DNA of 64,000 nt from Thermaceae bacterium (GTDB taxonomy: Bacteria > Deinococcota > Deinococci > Deinococcales > Marinithermaceae). Numbering within the stretch: the stretch's first letter is position 1; every line of letters starts with the position of its first letter. Below, in pieces: positions 20,916 to 29,590 of the stretch. The stretch is taken from NCBI GenBank assembly GCA_027067955.1, contig JAMOUW010000045.1:1-64000 (forward strand), written 5' to 3'. The notes below the pieces were generated by a model. That model saw nothing but the letters and a program-made list of their open reading frames with translations, was not told the origin of the DNA and made no database searches. The translations under genes were made by a program, and so were the position numbers.

Positions 20916-21182
20916 ATGCCGAAGACCACGGTTAGCAGCCGTTACCAGATCACGCTCCCCGCCGAGGTGCGGAAGGTCCTGGGCATTCGCCCCGGAGACG
21001 AGCTGGAGGTCGAGCTCGTGGACGGCGAGATTCGCCTGCGTATCCCCCGGCCTCCCCTGGAGCAGGTGCTCGAGCGCTTGCGGGAAGAACACGGCGAAAG
21101 TCTCGCCGCGCTGGAACAGGCTACCGAACACGACGCGCTTCAGTACGTACGCCGGACTCGTGGGCGGGACACGGATGGTTAA
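20916..21182 (+). CDS. vapB: AbrB/MazE-type antitoxin (VapB)
   Basis: The 88-aa protein has an N-terminal SpoVT/AbrB swapped-hairpin domain (VSSRYQITLPAEVRK, LGIRPGDELEVE) that binds DNA, and a charged C-terminal tail of the kind that blocks a PIN toxin. The ATG at 20916 lies six bases after GATAAT. It overlaps the toxin gene by eight bases. It probably represses its own promoter; an imperfect inverted repeat (GCAAAttttgc) lies upstream near 20877-20889. Confidence 0.85.
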   Translation: MPKTTVSSRYQITLPAEVRKVLGIRPGDELEVELVDGEIRLRIPRPPLEQVLERLREEHGESLAALEQATEHDALQYVRRTRGRDTDG

Positions 21183-21615
21183 GGTCGTCTTTCTCGACAC
21201 CAACATTCTCATCACCACCGTCGACCCGAAAGACCTGCACCATGCGCGGAGCGTCGCGCTCATGAAAAGCGTCTCGTACAGCCCGCTCCTGTTGAGCCCG
21301 CCTGTGTACGCCGAGGTCTCGGTCGGGATGGGCAGCGAAGCGGTGCTGGCGTTTTTGGAGGAGTGGCGGATCCGCCCCAGTTTCGCGGCGGTGGACACCC
21401 CGGCGTTATGGGAGCTTGCCGCAGAACGGTTCGCCAGCTACCGGATCAACCGCAAACGGTCCGGCAGCGACGGGCCGCGTCGCATCCTTACCGATTTTCT
21501 TATAGGCGCCCACGCCTTGCTCGCGCCGGGTAGCGGCTACGCTTCGGCTTTGGCCACGCTGGACGGCCGTTTCTTCAAGCAGTACTTCCCGGAACTCGAA
21601 GTCCTCGTCCCCTAA
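21175..21615 (+). CDS. vapC: PIN-domain ribonuclease toxin (VapC)
   Basis: The 146-aa PIN-domain protein keeps all four acidic residues of the metal site: Asp8 (FLDTN), Glu47 (VYAEVS), Asp107 (ILTDFLIGAHA) and Asp130 (ATLDGRFF). VapC toxins cut tRNA or rRNA and are held by the co-encoded antitoxin. The ATG overlaps the end of vapB. The 3' end overlaps the convergent cobT stop by four bases. A much longer frame starting at 20782 is not supported. Confidence 0.87.
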   Translation: MVKVVFLDTNILITTVDPKDLHHARSVALMKSVSYSPLLLSPPVYAEVSVGMGSEAVLAFLEEWRIRPSFAAVDTPALWELAAERFASYRINRKRSGSDGPRRILTDFLIGAHALLAPGSGYASALATLDGRFFKQYFPELEVLVP

Positions 21616-22661
21616 CCCCCGCTCACGCCGGCCTCGTCGAAGGTGGCCATGCCCGCGAGCACCTCGGCGGCAGCGCGAAGGATGGGGAAGGAAAGGACCG
21701 CGCCGGTGCCCTCGCCCAGGCGCAGGCCCAGATCGAGCAGGGGCTCGAGCCCCAGGGCCTCCAGCTGCCGGGCGTGCCCCGGCTCCACCGAGCGGTGGCC
21801 GGCGAAGAGGTAGTCCTTCAGGTTGGGCTCGAGCCGCACGGCGAGCAGCGCCCCGGCGGTAACGGGGAAGCCGTCGGTAACGGCGGGCAGTCCCGCCGCC
21901 GCGGCGGCCAGGAAGACGCCCGCGGCCGCGACGATCTCGAGACCCCCCAGCTGTGCCGCCACCTCGAGAGGATCGGCTTCCTGCAGGTTACCGACCTCTC
22001 CGGCGGCCCGTTCCAGCGCCCGGGCGACCACCGCCACCTTGCGCCCGTAAGCCTCGTCGTCCACTCCCGTTCCGCGTCCAGTGACCTCTCCGGCCGGCAG
22101 TCCCAGATAAGCCGCTGTCAGCGCCGCCGCCGCCGTGGTGTTGCCAATGCCCATGTCGCCGGCGGCCAGTATCGCCGCCCCCTCGCTAATGGCGCGGCGT
22201 GCGGCGTTCTCCCCTGCCTGCAACGCAGCCATCGCCTCGGCCGGGCTCATGGCCGGTTCGCGGGCGATATTGCCCGTGCCCGCGCGCACCCGCGCCGGGA
22301 TCAGGCGCTCGTGGGCCGGGAACTCGGGACCGTTCACCCCCACGTCGAGGACGTAGACCCCAGCCCCGGCGGCGCGGGCGATCTGGTTGATGGCCGCGCC
22401 CCCGGCCAGGAAGTTTTGCACCATCTGCGGCGTGACCTCCGCAGGGTAGGCGGAAACGCCCTCGGCGGTCACGCCGTGGTCGGCGGCGGCCACCACCACC
22501 GCCCCCGGCCCCAGCCGGGGGCGCTCGCTGCGCTGGATGGCCGCGATGCGGACGCCCACGTCCTCGAGCCGCCCCAGGGAGCCGGGGGGCTTGGTGAGGT
22601 GGTCCTGGCGGGCACGGGCACGTTCGAGAAGTTCGTGGTCAACGGGAACGACGGTAGCCAT
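21612..22661 (-). CDS. cobT: Nicotinate-nucleotide-dimethylbenzimidazole phosphoribosyltransferase CobT
   Basis: The 349-aa cytoplasmic enzyme makes alpha-ribazole-5'-phosphate from dimethylbenzimidazole and NaMN. KPPGSLGRLE, AADHGVTAEGVSAYP, VTPQMVQNFLAGGAAIN and the C-terminal RLGEGTGA, which contains the catalytic Glu, are all present. Length matches the family. The ATG follows TACCAT by six bases; that -10-like box is itself part of a 7-nt repeat tract. CobT and CobS bracket the vapBC pair. Confidence 0.95.
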   Translation of the reverse strand: MATVVPVDHELLERARARQDHLTKPPGSLGRLEDVGVRIAAIQRSERPRLGPGAVVVAAADHGVTAEGVSAYPAEVTPQMVQNFLAGGAAINQIARAAGAGVYVLDVGVNGPEFPAHERLIPARVRAGTGNIAREPAMSPAEAMAALQAGENAARRAISEGAAILAAGDMGIGNTTAAAALTAAYLGLPAGEVTGRGTGVDDEAYGRKVAVVARALERAAGEVGNLQEADPLEVAAQLGGLEIVAAAGVFLAAAAAGLPAVTDGFPVTAGALLAVRLEPNLKDYLFAGHRSVEPGHARQLEALGLEPLLDLGLRLGEGTGAVLSFPILRAAAEVLAGMATFDEAGVSGG

Positions 22662-22907
22662 GGGGACATGGTAACTGGTTCACCGTACCTGGTTCGTGGC
22701 GCGTGGTAGGTGGTGGGCCTATTAATGGCATCGCAGTTTTGGCTTTTTGCAGCACGGGCTCCTGCTTCTCAGGGGGCTAACGCCGGATGAGGCCCCGGCC
22801 CGGCGGGAAAGGCGCTGCTTTTGACGTATTGCTGTTTGTATCCCGCGTCTGCCGTGGGTTCAATACCACGTACTACGCACCACGCACTACGTACTACGCA
22901 CCACGTA
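22662..22907. repeat. Intergenic region with two heptad-periodic tracts
   Basis: There is no gene. On the minus strand 22668-22716 reads ACCACCT ACCACGC GCCACGA ACCAGGT ACGGTGA ACCAGTT ACC, ending next to the cobT start. On the plus strand 22864-22917 reads ACCACGT ACTACGC ACCACGC ACTACGT ACTACGC ACCACGT ATTACGT ACCATCA, and the last unit contains the anmK stop codon. The middle (about 22717-22860) shows nothing recognisable. Confidence 0.75.
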
Positions 22908-23996
22908 TTACGTACCATCAACCGCCGGCCGCGTCACCCGCCCCGCCACCGCGGCGAGGCGCGCGCCGGTGGTGTGGGGCAGCACGTTGGGCAGCTCCAG
23001 GTGGCGCAGATAACCGAGAACGGCGAAGGCCAGCGCCTCGCGCGCCAGGGGGTCGCGGCCGACCTCGTCGAAGGCGCGTACGGGCACCGGCAGACCCGCG
23101 CGCAGACCCGCCATGAGGGTGCGGTTCCTGACGCCGCCGCCGGAGACCCAGACCTCGTCTAGGCCCAGAGGCAGCACGAAGTCTCGGTAGGCGGCCACGA
23201 TGGTGCGCACGGTGAAGGCGGTGACCGTGGCCACCAGGTCGGCGCCTTCGAGGCGGCCTGCGAAGGCCAGGCGCTCGAGCCGCCACACCTCGCGCCCGGT
23301 CGACTTGGGCGGGGGACGGCGCAGGTAGGCGTGGTTGAACCAGACCTCCACCAGCTCCTCGTCCACCCGCCCCTCGGCGGCGATCTGGCCGCCGGCGTCG
23401 TAGCGTTCACCCATGCGCGCCGCCGCTTCGTCGATCAGGCAGTTGCCGGGGCCGGTGTCGAAAGCGAGCACGGACTCCGCTTCGCGCCCGGGGAGATAGG
23501 TGATGTTGGAAATGCCCCCCAGGTTGTGGATGCTGCGGCGCACACCCTCCTCGCCGTAGAGGAGCAGGTCGGGATAGGGAACCAGGGGGGCGCCCTCGCC
23601 ACCGGCGGCCAGGTCGGCAGGGCGGAAGTCATGCACCACCGGAGCACCCAACGCCTCGGCCAGCCAGCTGGGCTCGCCCAGCTGCCAGGTCAGGCCGGGC
23701 GGCTCGTGCCAGACGGTCTGCCCCGCGAGCGCCGCCAGCTCGGCGCGGCCGCGAAAGGGGGCGGCCGCCTCGGCGTAGAAGCGCCCCAGGTCATGGTGGA
23801 GAAGCGCCAGGTCGCGCGGTCCCAGCACCCGGTTCTGCTGGGCCTGGCGCACCTGCGCAAAGAGCCCCTCGGGGTAGGTAACACTCCGGCGCTCAAGCAG
23901 CTCCCAGCGCAATTCCGGCGGCCGCCCCTCGAGCCGTACCAGCACCAGGTCCACACCGTCGGCGCTGGTGCCGCTCATGAGGCCGAGAACGTTCAT
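22908..23996 (-). CDS. anmK: Anhydro-N-acetylmuramic acid kinase AnmK
   Basis: The 362-aa kinase phosphorylates 1,6-anhydroMurNAc with ring opening to MurNAc-6-phosphate, the MurQ substrate. GLMSGTSADGVD at the start is the nucleotide-binding motif; FDTGPGNCLID and WVSGGGVRNRTLM complete the AnmK pattern. Its start overlaps the stop of the GntR gene (ATGA), so the two are coupled. It is divergent from murQ, with which it works. The presence of AnmK implies anhydro sugars from lytic transglycosylase action. Confidence 0.95.
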   Translation of the reverse strand: MNVLGLMSGTSADGVDLVLVRLEGRPPELRWELLERRSVTYPEGLFAQVRQAQQNRVLGPRDLALLHHDLGRFYAEAAAPFRGRAELAALAGQTVWHEPPGLTWQLGEPSWLAEALGAPVVHDFRPADLAAGGEGAPLVPYPDLLLYGEEGVRRSIHNLGGISNITYLPGREAESVLAFDTGPGNCLIDEAAARMGERYDAGGQIAAEGRVDEELVEVWFNHAYLRRPPPKSTGREVWRLERLAFAGRLEGADLVATVTAFTVRTIVAAYRDFVLPLGLDEVWVSGGGVRNRTLMAGLRAGLPVPVRAFDEVGRDPLAREALAFAVLGYLRHLELPNVLPHTTGARLAAVAGRVTRPAVDGT

Positions 23997-24751
23997 GGCT
24001 CGGACCTTAATTCGGCTACGAAGTCGTAACGGTCGCCGCGGTAGTGGCTGCGGGTGAATTCGAGCGGTCTTCCTCCGGGCAGGAAACTGACGCGCTGGAT
24101 GTAGAGTACCGGATCACCCGCGGCCAGCCCCAGCAAACGGGCCTCCTCTTCAGGGGCGGCGATTGCGCGCAGGCGCTGCAACGCCCGCACCGGCCGCAGC
24201 CCCCGCGCCTTTAAGTACGCGTAAAGGGAGTCGCCCACGTCGTCGGGATCGGGGACGTACTCGGCGGGCAGCACCGCCGACTCGATGGCCATGGGCAGGC
24301 CGTCGGCGGTGCGAACGCGGGTTATCCGCGCCACCGAAGCTCCTGGCGAAAGCGACAGCGCCAGGGCCTCCTCGGGGGTGGCCTGACCCAGCGCCCGGCG
24401 CACCTGGCGCGACCCCGGCTCCATACCGCGGGCGCGCATATCCTGGCTGAAACCGCTCAGGAACGAAAGCGGCTGCTCGAAGCGGCGCGCCACGAAGGTG
24501 CCCGAGCCCTGGCGGCGCGTCAGCACCCCTTCGGCCACCAGGCTGTTGAAGGCTCTGCGTACCGTCAGACGGGAAATTCCCAGCATCTCCGAGAGAACCC
24601 GCTCGGGAGGCAGCACCCCTCCGGGCTCGAGCTGCCCCGAGCGGATCATGCGCAGTACGTGCTCGCGCAGCTGCTGGTAAAGCGGTAATCCATTTTTTTC
24701 ATCTAGCTGCAAACGCGCCCAGATTGCGTGCACGGGTTTAGGTCCAGGCAT
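23993..24751 (-). CDS. GntR/HutC-family transcription regulator
   Basis: The 252-aa protein has an N-terminal winged helix-turn-helix (PLYQQLREHVLRMI, LPPERVLSEMLGISRLTVRRA) and a C-terminal UTRA effector domain (about 95-250), the NagR/HutC layout. It probably senses an amino-sugar phosphate and controls the divergent salvage genes and itself. The ATG at 24751 is six bases after TATACT, and a longer start at 24778 would run through that box. Repeated CTTG..ATACCA sites overlap this promoter. Confidence 0.9.
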   Translation of the reverse strand: MPGPKPVHAIWARLQLDEKNGLPLYQQLREHVLRMIRSGQLEPGGVLPPERVLSEMLGISRLTVRRAFNSLVAEGVLTRRQGSGTFVARRFEQPLSFLSGFSQDMRARGMEPGSRQVRRALGQATPEEALALSLSPGASVARITRVRTADGLPMAIESAVLPAEYVPDPDDVGDSLYAYLKARGLRPVRALQRLRAIAAPEEEARLLGLAAGDPVLYIQRVSFLPGGRPLEFTRSHYRGDRYDFVAELRSEP

Positions 24752-24753
24752 GG

Positions 24754-24812
24754 CTTGAGTATACCACTTGCATACCATTTACCTTGCCTATGGTCGCCGC
24801 AGGAAGTATACT
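24754..24812. promoter_or_regulatory. Divergent promoter region with candidate GntR operator
   Basis: CTTGAGTATACCA (24754-24766) and CTTGCATACCA (24767-24777) are tandem near-copies covering the minus-strand TATACT box of the regulator. A plus-strand TATACT at 24807-24812 serves the serine-hydrolase/murQ operon. The TGGTAT half-sites resemble those bound by NagR-type regulators; binding is inferred. Confidence 0.5.
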
Positions 24813-24823
24813 CCGCCCAAACG

Positions 24824-25861
24824 ATGCGTACTGCACCAAGCCGGGACACCATAGAACGGATGCTGACCGCAGCAGCAACGGTGCTGGAGGAAGTCATGTC
24901 TGCGGGCCTGCTCCCCGGGGCGGCGCTGGGTATCGTTACGGGTGACGGCACCAGGGCGGGGTTCCAGCTGGGGATGGCCCAACTCGAGCCTAAGCTGCGC
25001 CCTCTCAAAGAAGACGCCTGGTTCGATCTCGCCAGCCTCACGAAGGTCCTCTTCACGCTACCTGAAGTGTTGAAACTGGTCGAAAGCGGGTCGCTGGACC
25101 TGGACGACCCCCTCATTCAACACCTGCCCGAAGCCGGCTGGCTGCGGGACGAAAATCCGCTGGCTAGCGTCACCATCCGCCAGCTGCTGGCGCACCGGTC
25201 CGGCCTGCCCGCCTGGGCGCCGCTCTACACCTGGGGCGCGGATCCGGCCCAGCTGAAGGCGCGGTTGTTGCAGGAGCCCTGGCGGCTCGGGGAGCCCGTT
25301 TACTCCGACATCGGGTACATGCTCCTGGGGCTGCTGCTGGAACGGATGCACGCAAGGGAGCTCAGGAGTTTCACCCTCCCTGAAGGGCTCTCATTCAAGC
25401 CCGACCCCGAACGCTGCGCCGCCAGCGAGCGCTGCCCCTGGCGCGGACGCCTGCTGACGGGAGAGGTGCACGACGAAAACGCCTTCGCCCTCGGCGGTGC
25501 CGCCGGACACGCCGGTTTGTTCGGCACCCTGGACGGGGTGCTCGACCGCGCCCACGCCTGGCTTACCGAAACCGAGCTCTCCCCCGCCGCGCACGCCGCC
25601 GCGCTCGAGCCCCACAGCGGCGAACGCCTGCTCGGCTGGGTGCGCAAACACCCCGGCTGGTCGGGTGGCGCCCTTGCCGGTCCGGCCGCCTACGGCCACA
25701 CCGGTTTCACCGGAACCGGCGTCTGGATCGACCCCGAACGCAACTACGCCTGGGTGCTGCTCACGAATCGCGTGCACCCCACGCGCCACCAGCCCAATCC
25801 CCTGCCGGAACTGCGCCGCGCCGTCGGCAACGCCCTTGCGGCCGCCTGGAGACCGGCATGA
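24824..25861 (+). CDS. Beta-lactamase-family serine hydrolase (YbbE/AmiE-like)
   Basis: The 345-aa protein has the class C beta-lactamase/EstB fold. SLTK is the SxxK nucleophile motif, YSDIGY holds the catalytic Tyr, and HTG replaces KTG. No signal peptide is visible, so it acts in the cytoplasm. In Bacillus a protein of this family, ybbE/amiE, sits with nagZ and murQ and removes peptide from MurNAc; the same neighbourhood here (murQ and nagZ downstream) suggests an amidase or esterase on muropeptides. The stop overlaps the murQ start. Start choice rests on a TATACT box 11 bases upstream. Confidence 0.8.
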   Translation: MRTAPSRDTIERMLTAAATVLEEVMSAGLLPGAALGIVTGDGTRAGFQLGMAQLEPKLRPLKEDAWFDLASLTKVLFTLPEVLKLVESGSLDLDDPLIQHLPEAGWLRDENPLASVTIRQLLAHRSGLPAWAPLYTWGADPAQLKARLLQEPWRLGEPVYSDIGYMLLGLLLERMHARELRSFTLPEGLSFKPDPERCAASERCPWRGRLLTGEVHDENAFALGGAAGHAGLFGTLDGVLDRAHAWLTETELSPAAHAAALEPHSGERLLGWVRKHPGWSGGALAGPAAYGHTGFTGTGVWIDPERNYAWVLLTNRVHPTRHQPNPLPELRRAVGNALAAAWRPA

Positions 25862-26733
25862 ACACCGAAGGCAGCAGCCCGCGCTTCCGCGACCTGGACA
25901 CCTGGCCGGACGCCGAGATCCTGGACGCCCTGCTGGAACGCAACTTCTCCGCCCTGGGGGCGGTGCGCGCCGCGCTGCCGCAGCTGCAAAGCGCCGCCCG
26001 CTCCGCCGCCGCCCGCCTGAGCTCTGGCGAAGGCAGACTGTTCTTCGCGGGCGCCGGAACATCGGGCCGGCTGGCCGTTCTTGACGCCGTCGAGCTTCCC
26101 CCCACCTTCGGCTGGCCGCACGAACGCACCGGCTACCTGCTGGCCGGAGGCGAAGCGGCGCTGGTGCGCTCGGCAGAGGCCGCCGAGGACGCAGCCTCCG
26201 AAGGCGAACGGTTGGTTGCGCATGCCGATTTGCAAGAACGGGACGTGCTCGTGGGCGTGGCGGCGAGCGGCCGCACCCCCTTTACGGTAGCCGTGATAAA
26301 AAGCGCGAAAAGCCGGGGAGCGTTCACCATCGGGATCGCCAACAACCCCGCCGCACCCCTGCTGGAGGCCGCCGATACGGGAATATTCCTCGATACCGGC
26401 CCCGAAGTGATAGCCGGGTCTACACGGCTGGCCGCCGGCACCGCCCAGAAGGTGGCGCTCAACCTCTTCTCGACATTGCTCATGATCCGGCTCGGACGCG
26501 TGCACTCGAACCTGATGATCGGTGTCCAGCCCACCAACGAAAAGCTGGCCCGCCGCGCCGAACGTATCGTCGCTGAAATCGCCGGGGTGGAAGCGCGCCG
26601 CGCCCGGGAGCTGCTCGAGCGCGCGGAGGGCGACATACGCCTGGCCGTGCTGCTGCACCACGAACCCGACCCCGAAGCCGCGCGCCGCCGCCTTGCGGCC
26701 GCCGGCGGAAACCTCCGGGAGGCTCTGAAATGA
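25858..26733 (+). CDS. murQ: N-acetylmuramic acid 6-phosphate etherase MurQ
   Basis: The 291-aa SIS-domain enzyme splits MurNAc-6P into GlcNAc-6P and D-lactate. GAGTSGRLAVLDAVE contains the sugar-phosphate site and the catalytic Glu; ASGRTPF and GPEVIAGSTRLAAGTAQK are the other signatures. Length is slightly short for the family but complete. It is coupled by overlap both to the upstream hydrolase and to nagZ downstream (ATGA at 26730). It converts the product of AnmK encoded on the other strand. Confidence 0.96.
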   Translation: MNTEGSSPRFRDLDTWPDAEILDALLERNFSALGAVRAALPQLQSAARSAAARLSSGEGRLFFAGAGTSGRLAVLDAVELPPTFGWPHERTGYLLAGGEAALVRSAEAAEDAASEGERLVAHADLQERDVLVGVAASGRTPFTVAVIKSAKSRGAFTIGIANNPAAPLLEAADTGIFLDTGPEVIAGSTRLAAGTAQKVALNLFSTLLMIRLGRVHSNLMIGVQPTNEKLARRAERIVAEIAGVEARRARELLERAEGDIRLAVLLHHEPDPEAARRRLAAAGGNLREALK

Positions 26734-28292
26734 ACCGCCGACTGCTGCCCCTGCTGGCCCTCTTCTCGCTAGCCTACGCCGCCCATCCCGGGCAATTCAT
26801 GATCCTATCCTTCCGCGGTAGCGAACCCCCCGTGGAGCTGATCGAACGCTACAATCCCGCAGGGGTGATCCTCTTTCCCTCGAACCTGGCCCGCGACCCG
26901 CTGGGTACGGTGCGCGAACTGCGCCGCCGCTATCCCGAGCTGCTCGTGCTAATAGACCAGGAAGGCGGCCCCTTCTTTACCTACCGCGCCCCGGGGGTCC
27001 CCCGCTTCCCCGCGGCCATGGCGCTGGCCGCCGCGGGCGACGTCGAACTGACCCGCGCGGTCGGCCGGGCAATAGGTCGGGAAATCGCCTATCTGGGGGC
27101 TAACGTAGACCTGGCCCCCGTACTGGACGTCAACGTCAACCCCCAAAACCCGATAATCGGGCTGCGCAGCTTTGGCGCCGATCCCGAAGGGGTGATCCAG
27201 CACGGGCTGGCCTTCGCCCGGGGGCTCGACGAGGCCGGAGTGCTCTGGACGGCCAAGCACTTCCCCGGCCACGGCGACACCCGCACCGACTCGCACAGCG
27301 GGCTGCCGGTGGTGGACAAACCGCTCGCCGAGATAGAGCGGGTGGAGCTCGCCCCCTTCCGGGCGGCCGTGCGCGCCGGGGTGCCCGTCATCATGACCGC
27401 GCACATCCTCTACCCCGCCCTCGATCCCGGCGACCCGGCCACCCTCTCCCGCAAGATCCTCACCGGGCTCTTGCGGGAAGAGATGGGCTACGACGGGCTG
27501 ATCGTCACCGACGATATGGGCATGCGTGCCATCTCCTCACGCTACGGCGCGGGCGAGGCCGCGGTGCTGGCGGTCACGGCCGGGGCCGACCTGGTGCTGG
27601 TTGGCCGCGGCGGAGGCCACGCGGATGCGGTGTTTGCGGCACTTAAGCAGGCGCTCGCAAGCGGCCGCATAACGCCCCGGCGGGCCGCGGACAGCGAGGC
27701 CCGGCTGCAGACGGCGCGAACCCGCCTCCGGCCGCCCGCCCCCGAACCCGACTGGAAAGAACTGGCCGCGCTCAACCTCAGGGCCTCACGGAAGGCGGTG
27801 ACCTGGCTGAGCGGAGACCTGCCGATTCCGGGCGAAGGCACCCTGGTCATCGGTCCTGCCATCAGCAAGCTCTGGGGGGCGGAACCCAGTCTGGCGGAAC
27901 TGGCTCCCCGGTACCTGCCGGGAGCGCATTACCAGATCGTTGGCGAAAAGCCCGGTGAAGACGAGATCGCCACCGCCGCAAAGCGGGCGCAACGTTTTCA
28001 GCGTGTGGTGCTCGGCACCTATCACTGGCTCGGCCGCCTGCCCGCGGAACAGGTGCGGCTTTACGAGGCGCTGGCGAGAACCGGTAAACCCGTGTACGTG
28101 GTCGCGCTGGGGAATCCTGACGACTATACCTACCTGGACCCCACCCCCGCGGGGTACCTGGCTACTTATGGCTACCGCGCGGCGCAGGTGCGCGCCGCGT
28201 TGGAGGCGCTGGCCGGGGTATACCTCCCCGGCGGCAAACTACCCGTGCCGGTGGGGCCCTTTCCCGCCGGATTCGGAAAGGGAGGTAAGTGA
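26730..28292 (+). CDS. nagZ: Exported beta-N-acetylhexosaminidase (GH3, NagZ-like)
   Basis: The 520-aa GH3 enzyme starts with a signal peptide (about 1-17, ending AYA), so it acts outside the cytoplasmic membrane. IDQEGGPFF, LRSFGADP, KHFPGHGDT from residue 176, and IVTDDMGM with nucleophile Asp261 are present. It should remove GlcNAc from MurNAc-containing fragments before uptake. About 170 C-terminal residues beyond the barrel are unassigned. The gene lies between murQ and the binding-protein gene. Its paralogue at 12805 has no signal peptide. Confidence 0.93.
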   Translation: MNRRLLPLLALFSLAYAAHPGQFMILSFRGSEPPVELIERYNPAGVILFPSNLARDPLGTVRELRRRYPELLVLIDQEGGPFFTYRAPGVPRFPAAMALAAAGDVELTRAVGRAIGREIAYLGANVDLAPVLDVNVNPQNPIIGLRSFGADPEGVIQHGLAFARGLDEAGVLWTAKHFPGHGDTRTDSHSGLPVVDKPLAEIERVELAPFRAAVRAGVPVIMTAHILYPALDPGDPATLSRKILTGLLREEMGYDGLIVTDDMGMRAISSRYGAGEAAVLAVTAGADLVLVGRGGGHADAVFAALKQALASGRITPRRAADSEARLQTARTRLRPPAPEPDWKELAALNLRASRKAVTWLSGDLPIPGEGTLVIGPAISKLWGAEPSLAELAPRYLPGAHYQIVGEKPGEDEIATAAKRAQRFQRVVLGTYHWLGRLPAEQVRLYEALARTGKPVYVVALGNPDDYTYLDPTPAGYLATYGYRAAQVRAALEALAGVYLPGGKLPVPVGPFPAGFGKGGK

Positions 28293-29582
28293 ATGAAAAG
28301 ATGGACGCTCGCAGTGGGAATGCTGGCACTCGTCCTGAGCCTGGGTCTGGGGATGGCGCGGACCACCAAAGTAGTGGTGGCCGGCTGGGGGGGCGAATCT
28401 GAGATTGCCATGTACAACGAACTTCTCAAGAAGTTCAACGCCAGCCACCCCAACATCAAGGCCGAGTTCATGCACATACCCGCCAAGGACTACTGGACGA
28501 AGATAACGGCCATGTTCGCCGCCGGCAAGGCCCCGGACCTGTTCTTCACCAATAACATCAACTTCCCGGCGCTCGCCTCCAAGGGCGTGGCGGCGCCGCT
28601 CGAGCCCTTCATCGAGAAGGACGGCTATGATACCGGCATCTTCTACCAGGGCATTCTCAATGCCTTCAAATACGAAGGTCGGCTGATGGCCCTGCCGCGC
28701 GATATCTCGAACCTGGTCGTCTACTACAACCGCGACATGCTCAAAGAGGCCGGCCTGCCCGACCCCGACCCCAGCTGGACCTGGGACGACTTCTTGAAGT
28801 ACGCCAAGGCCCTGACCAAGGAAGAAGGCGGCAAGCGCACCCAGTGGGGCGTTAGCTTTTACACCTACTTCCTTTTCTGGGAGCCCTGGGTCTGGTCCAA
28901 CGGGGGACGCTGGTACAGCCCCGACCATTCCAAGTTCATGCTCAATAATCCCGTTTCGGTGGAGGGATTGCAGTTCTACGTAGATCTGCGCTGGAAGCAC
29001 CACGTCGCCCCCACCCCCGCGGAAGCCGCCGACCGCAGCGCCTACAGTCTCTTTTTAGGCGGAAAGACCGGCATGATCGTCGACGGCCGCTGGCGCGTTC
29101 CCAGCCTCAAGAAAAAGGCTAAGTTCGACTGGGACATCGTCCCCTTCCCTAACGGCAAGGCCGGCAGCATTGTCGACATCGACGGTTCCGGCTGGGCCAT
29201 GTCGCGACAGAGCCGCCATAAGGACGCCGCCTGGGAAGTCCTCAAGTTCCTGGCCGGCCCCGAAGGCAGCCTGGCTTTCACCAAGGGCGGCTTGATCATC
29301 CCGGCCATCGGCTTCGACCCCAAGAACCCCGAAGCGACCAACGCTATCCTCAAGGCGTTCTTCCAGCCGCCGCCGCCGCGCCACCAGCAGTACTTCCTGA
29401 CCGTGAATAAAACCGCGATACCCACCGAAACCTTCGAGCGCTGGAGCGAGGCACAAAACCTTATCAATAAGGCTCTCGGCCCCGTGTGGGAAGGCAAGGA
29501 AAGCGTCAAGTCGGCGTTAGACAAGATAGCTCCGCAGGTACAGAAGATCCTCGACGAAGTGCAAGCCGAACGGAAGAAATGA
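28293..29582 (+). CDS. ABC substrate-binding protein of the amino-sugar locus
   Basis: The 429-aa CUT1-type solute-binding protein has a signal peptide (about 1-22). VVVAGWGGESE, YYNRDMLKEAGLPDPDPSWTW and the Gly/Trp-rich hinge segments match family 1 sugar-binding proteins. Position after nagZ and murQ makes MurNAc, GlcNAc-MurNAc or a related fragment the likely ligand; this is context, not sequence, evidence. GGGAGG precedes the ATG, one base after the nagZ stop. A perfect 28-bp palindrome follows the gene. Confidence 0.85.
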   Translation: MKRWTLAVGMLALVLSLGLGMARTTKVVVAGWGGESEIAMYNELLKKFNASHPNIKAEFMHIPAKDYWTKITAMFAAGKAPDLFFTNNINFPALASKGVAAPLEPFIEKDGYDTGIFYQGILNAFKYEGRLMALPRDISNLVVYYNRDMLKEAGLPDPDPSWTWDDFLKYAKALTKEEGGKRTQWGVSFYTYFLFWEPWVWSNGGRWYSPDHSKFMLNNPVSVEGLQFYVDLRWKHHVAPTPAEAADRSAYSLFLGGKTGMIVDGRWRVPSLKKKAKFDWDIVPFPNGKAGSIVDIDGSGWAMSRQSRHKDAAWEVLKFLAGPEGSLAFTKGGLIIPAIGFDPKNPEATNAILKAFFQPPPPRHQQYFLTVNKTAIPTETFERWSEAQNLINKALGPVWEGKESVKSALDKIAPQVQKILDEVQAERKK

Positions 29583-29590
29583 ATCCTCCG

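Noticed and set aside
20782-21174. Upstream extension of the vapC frame
   Set aside because: It overlaps vapB in another frame; the PIN domain starts naturally at ATG 21175.
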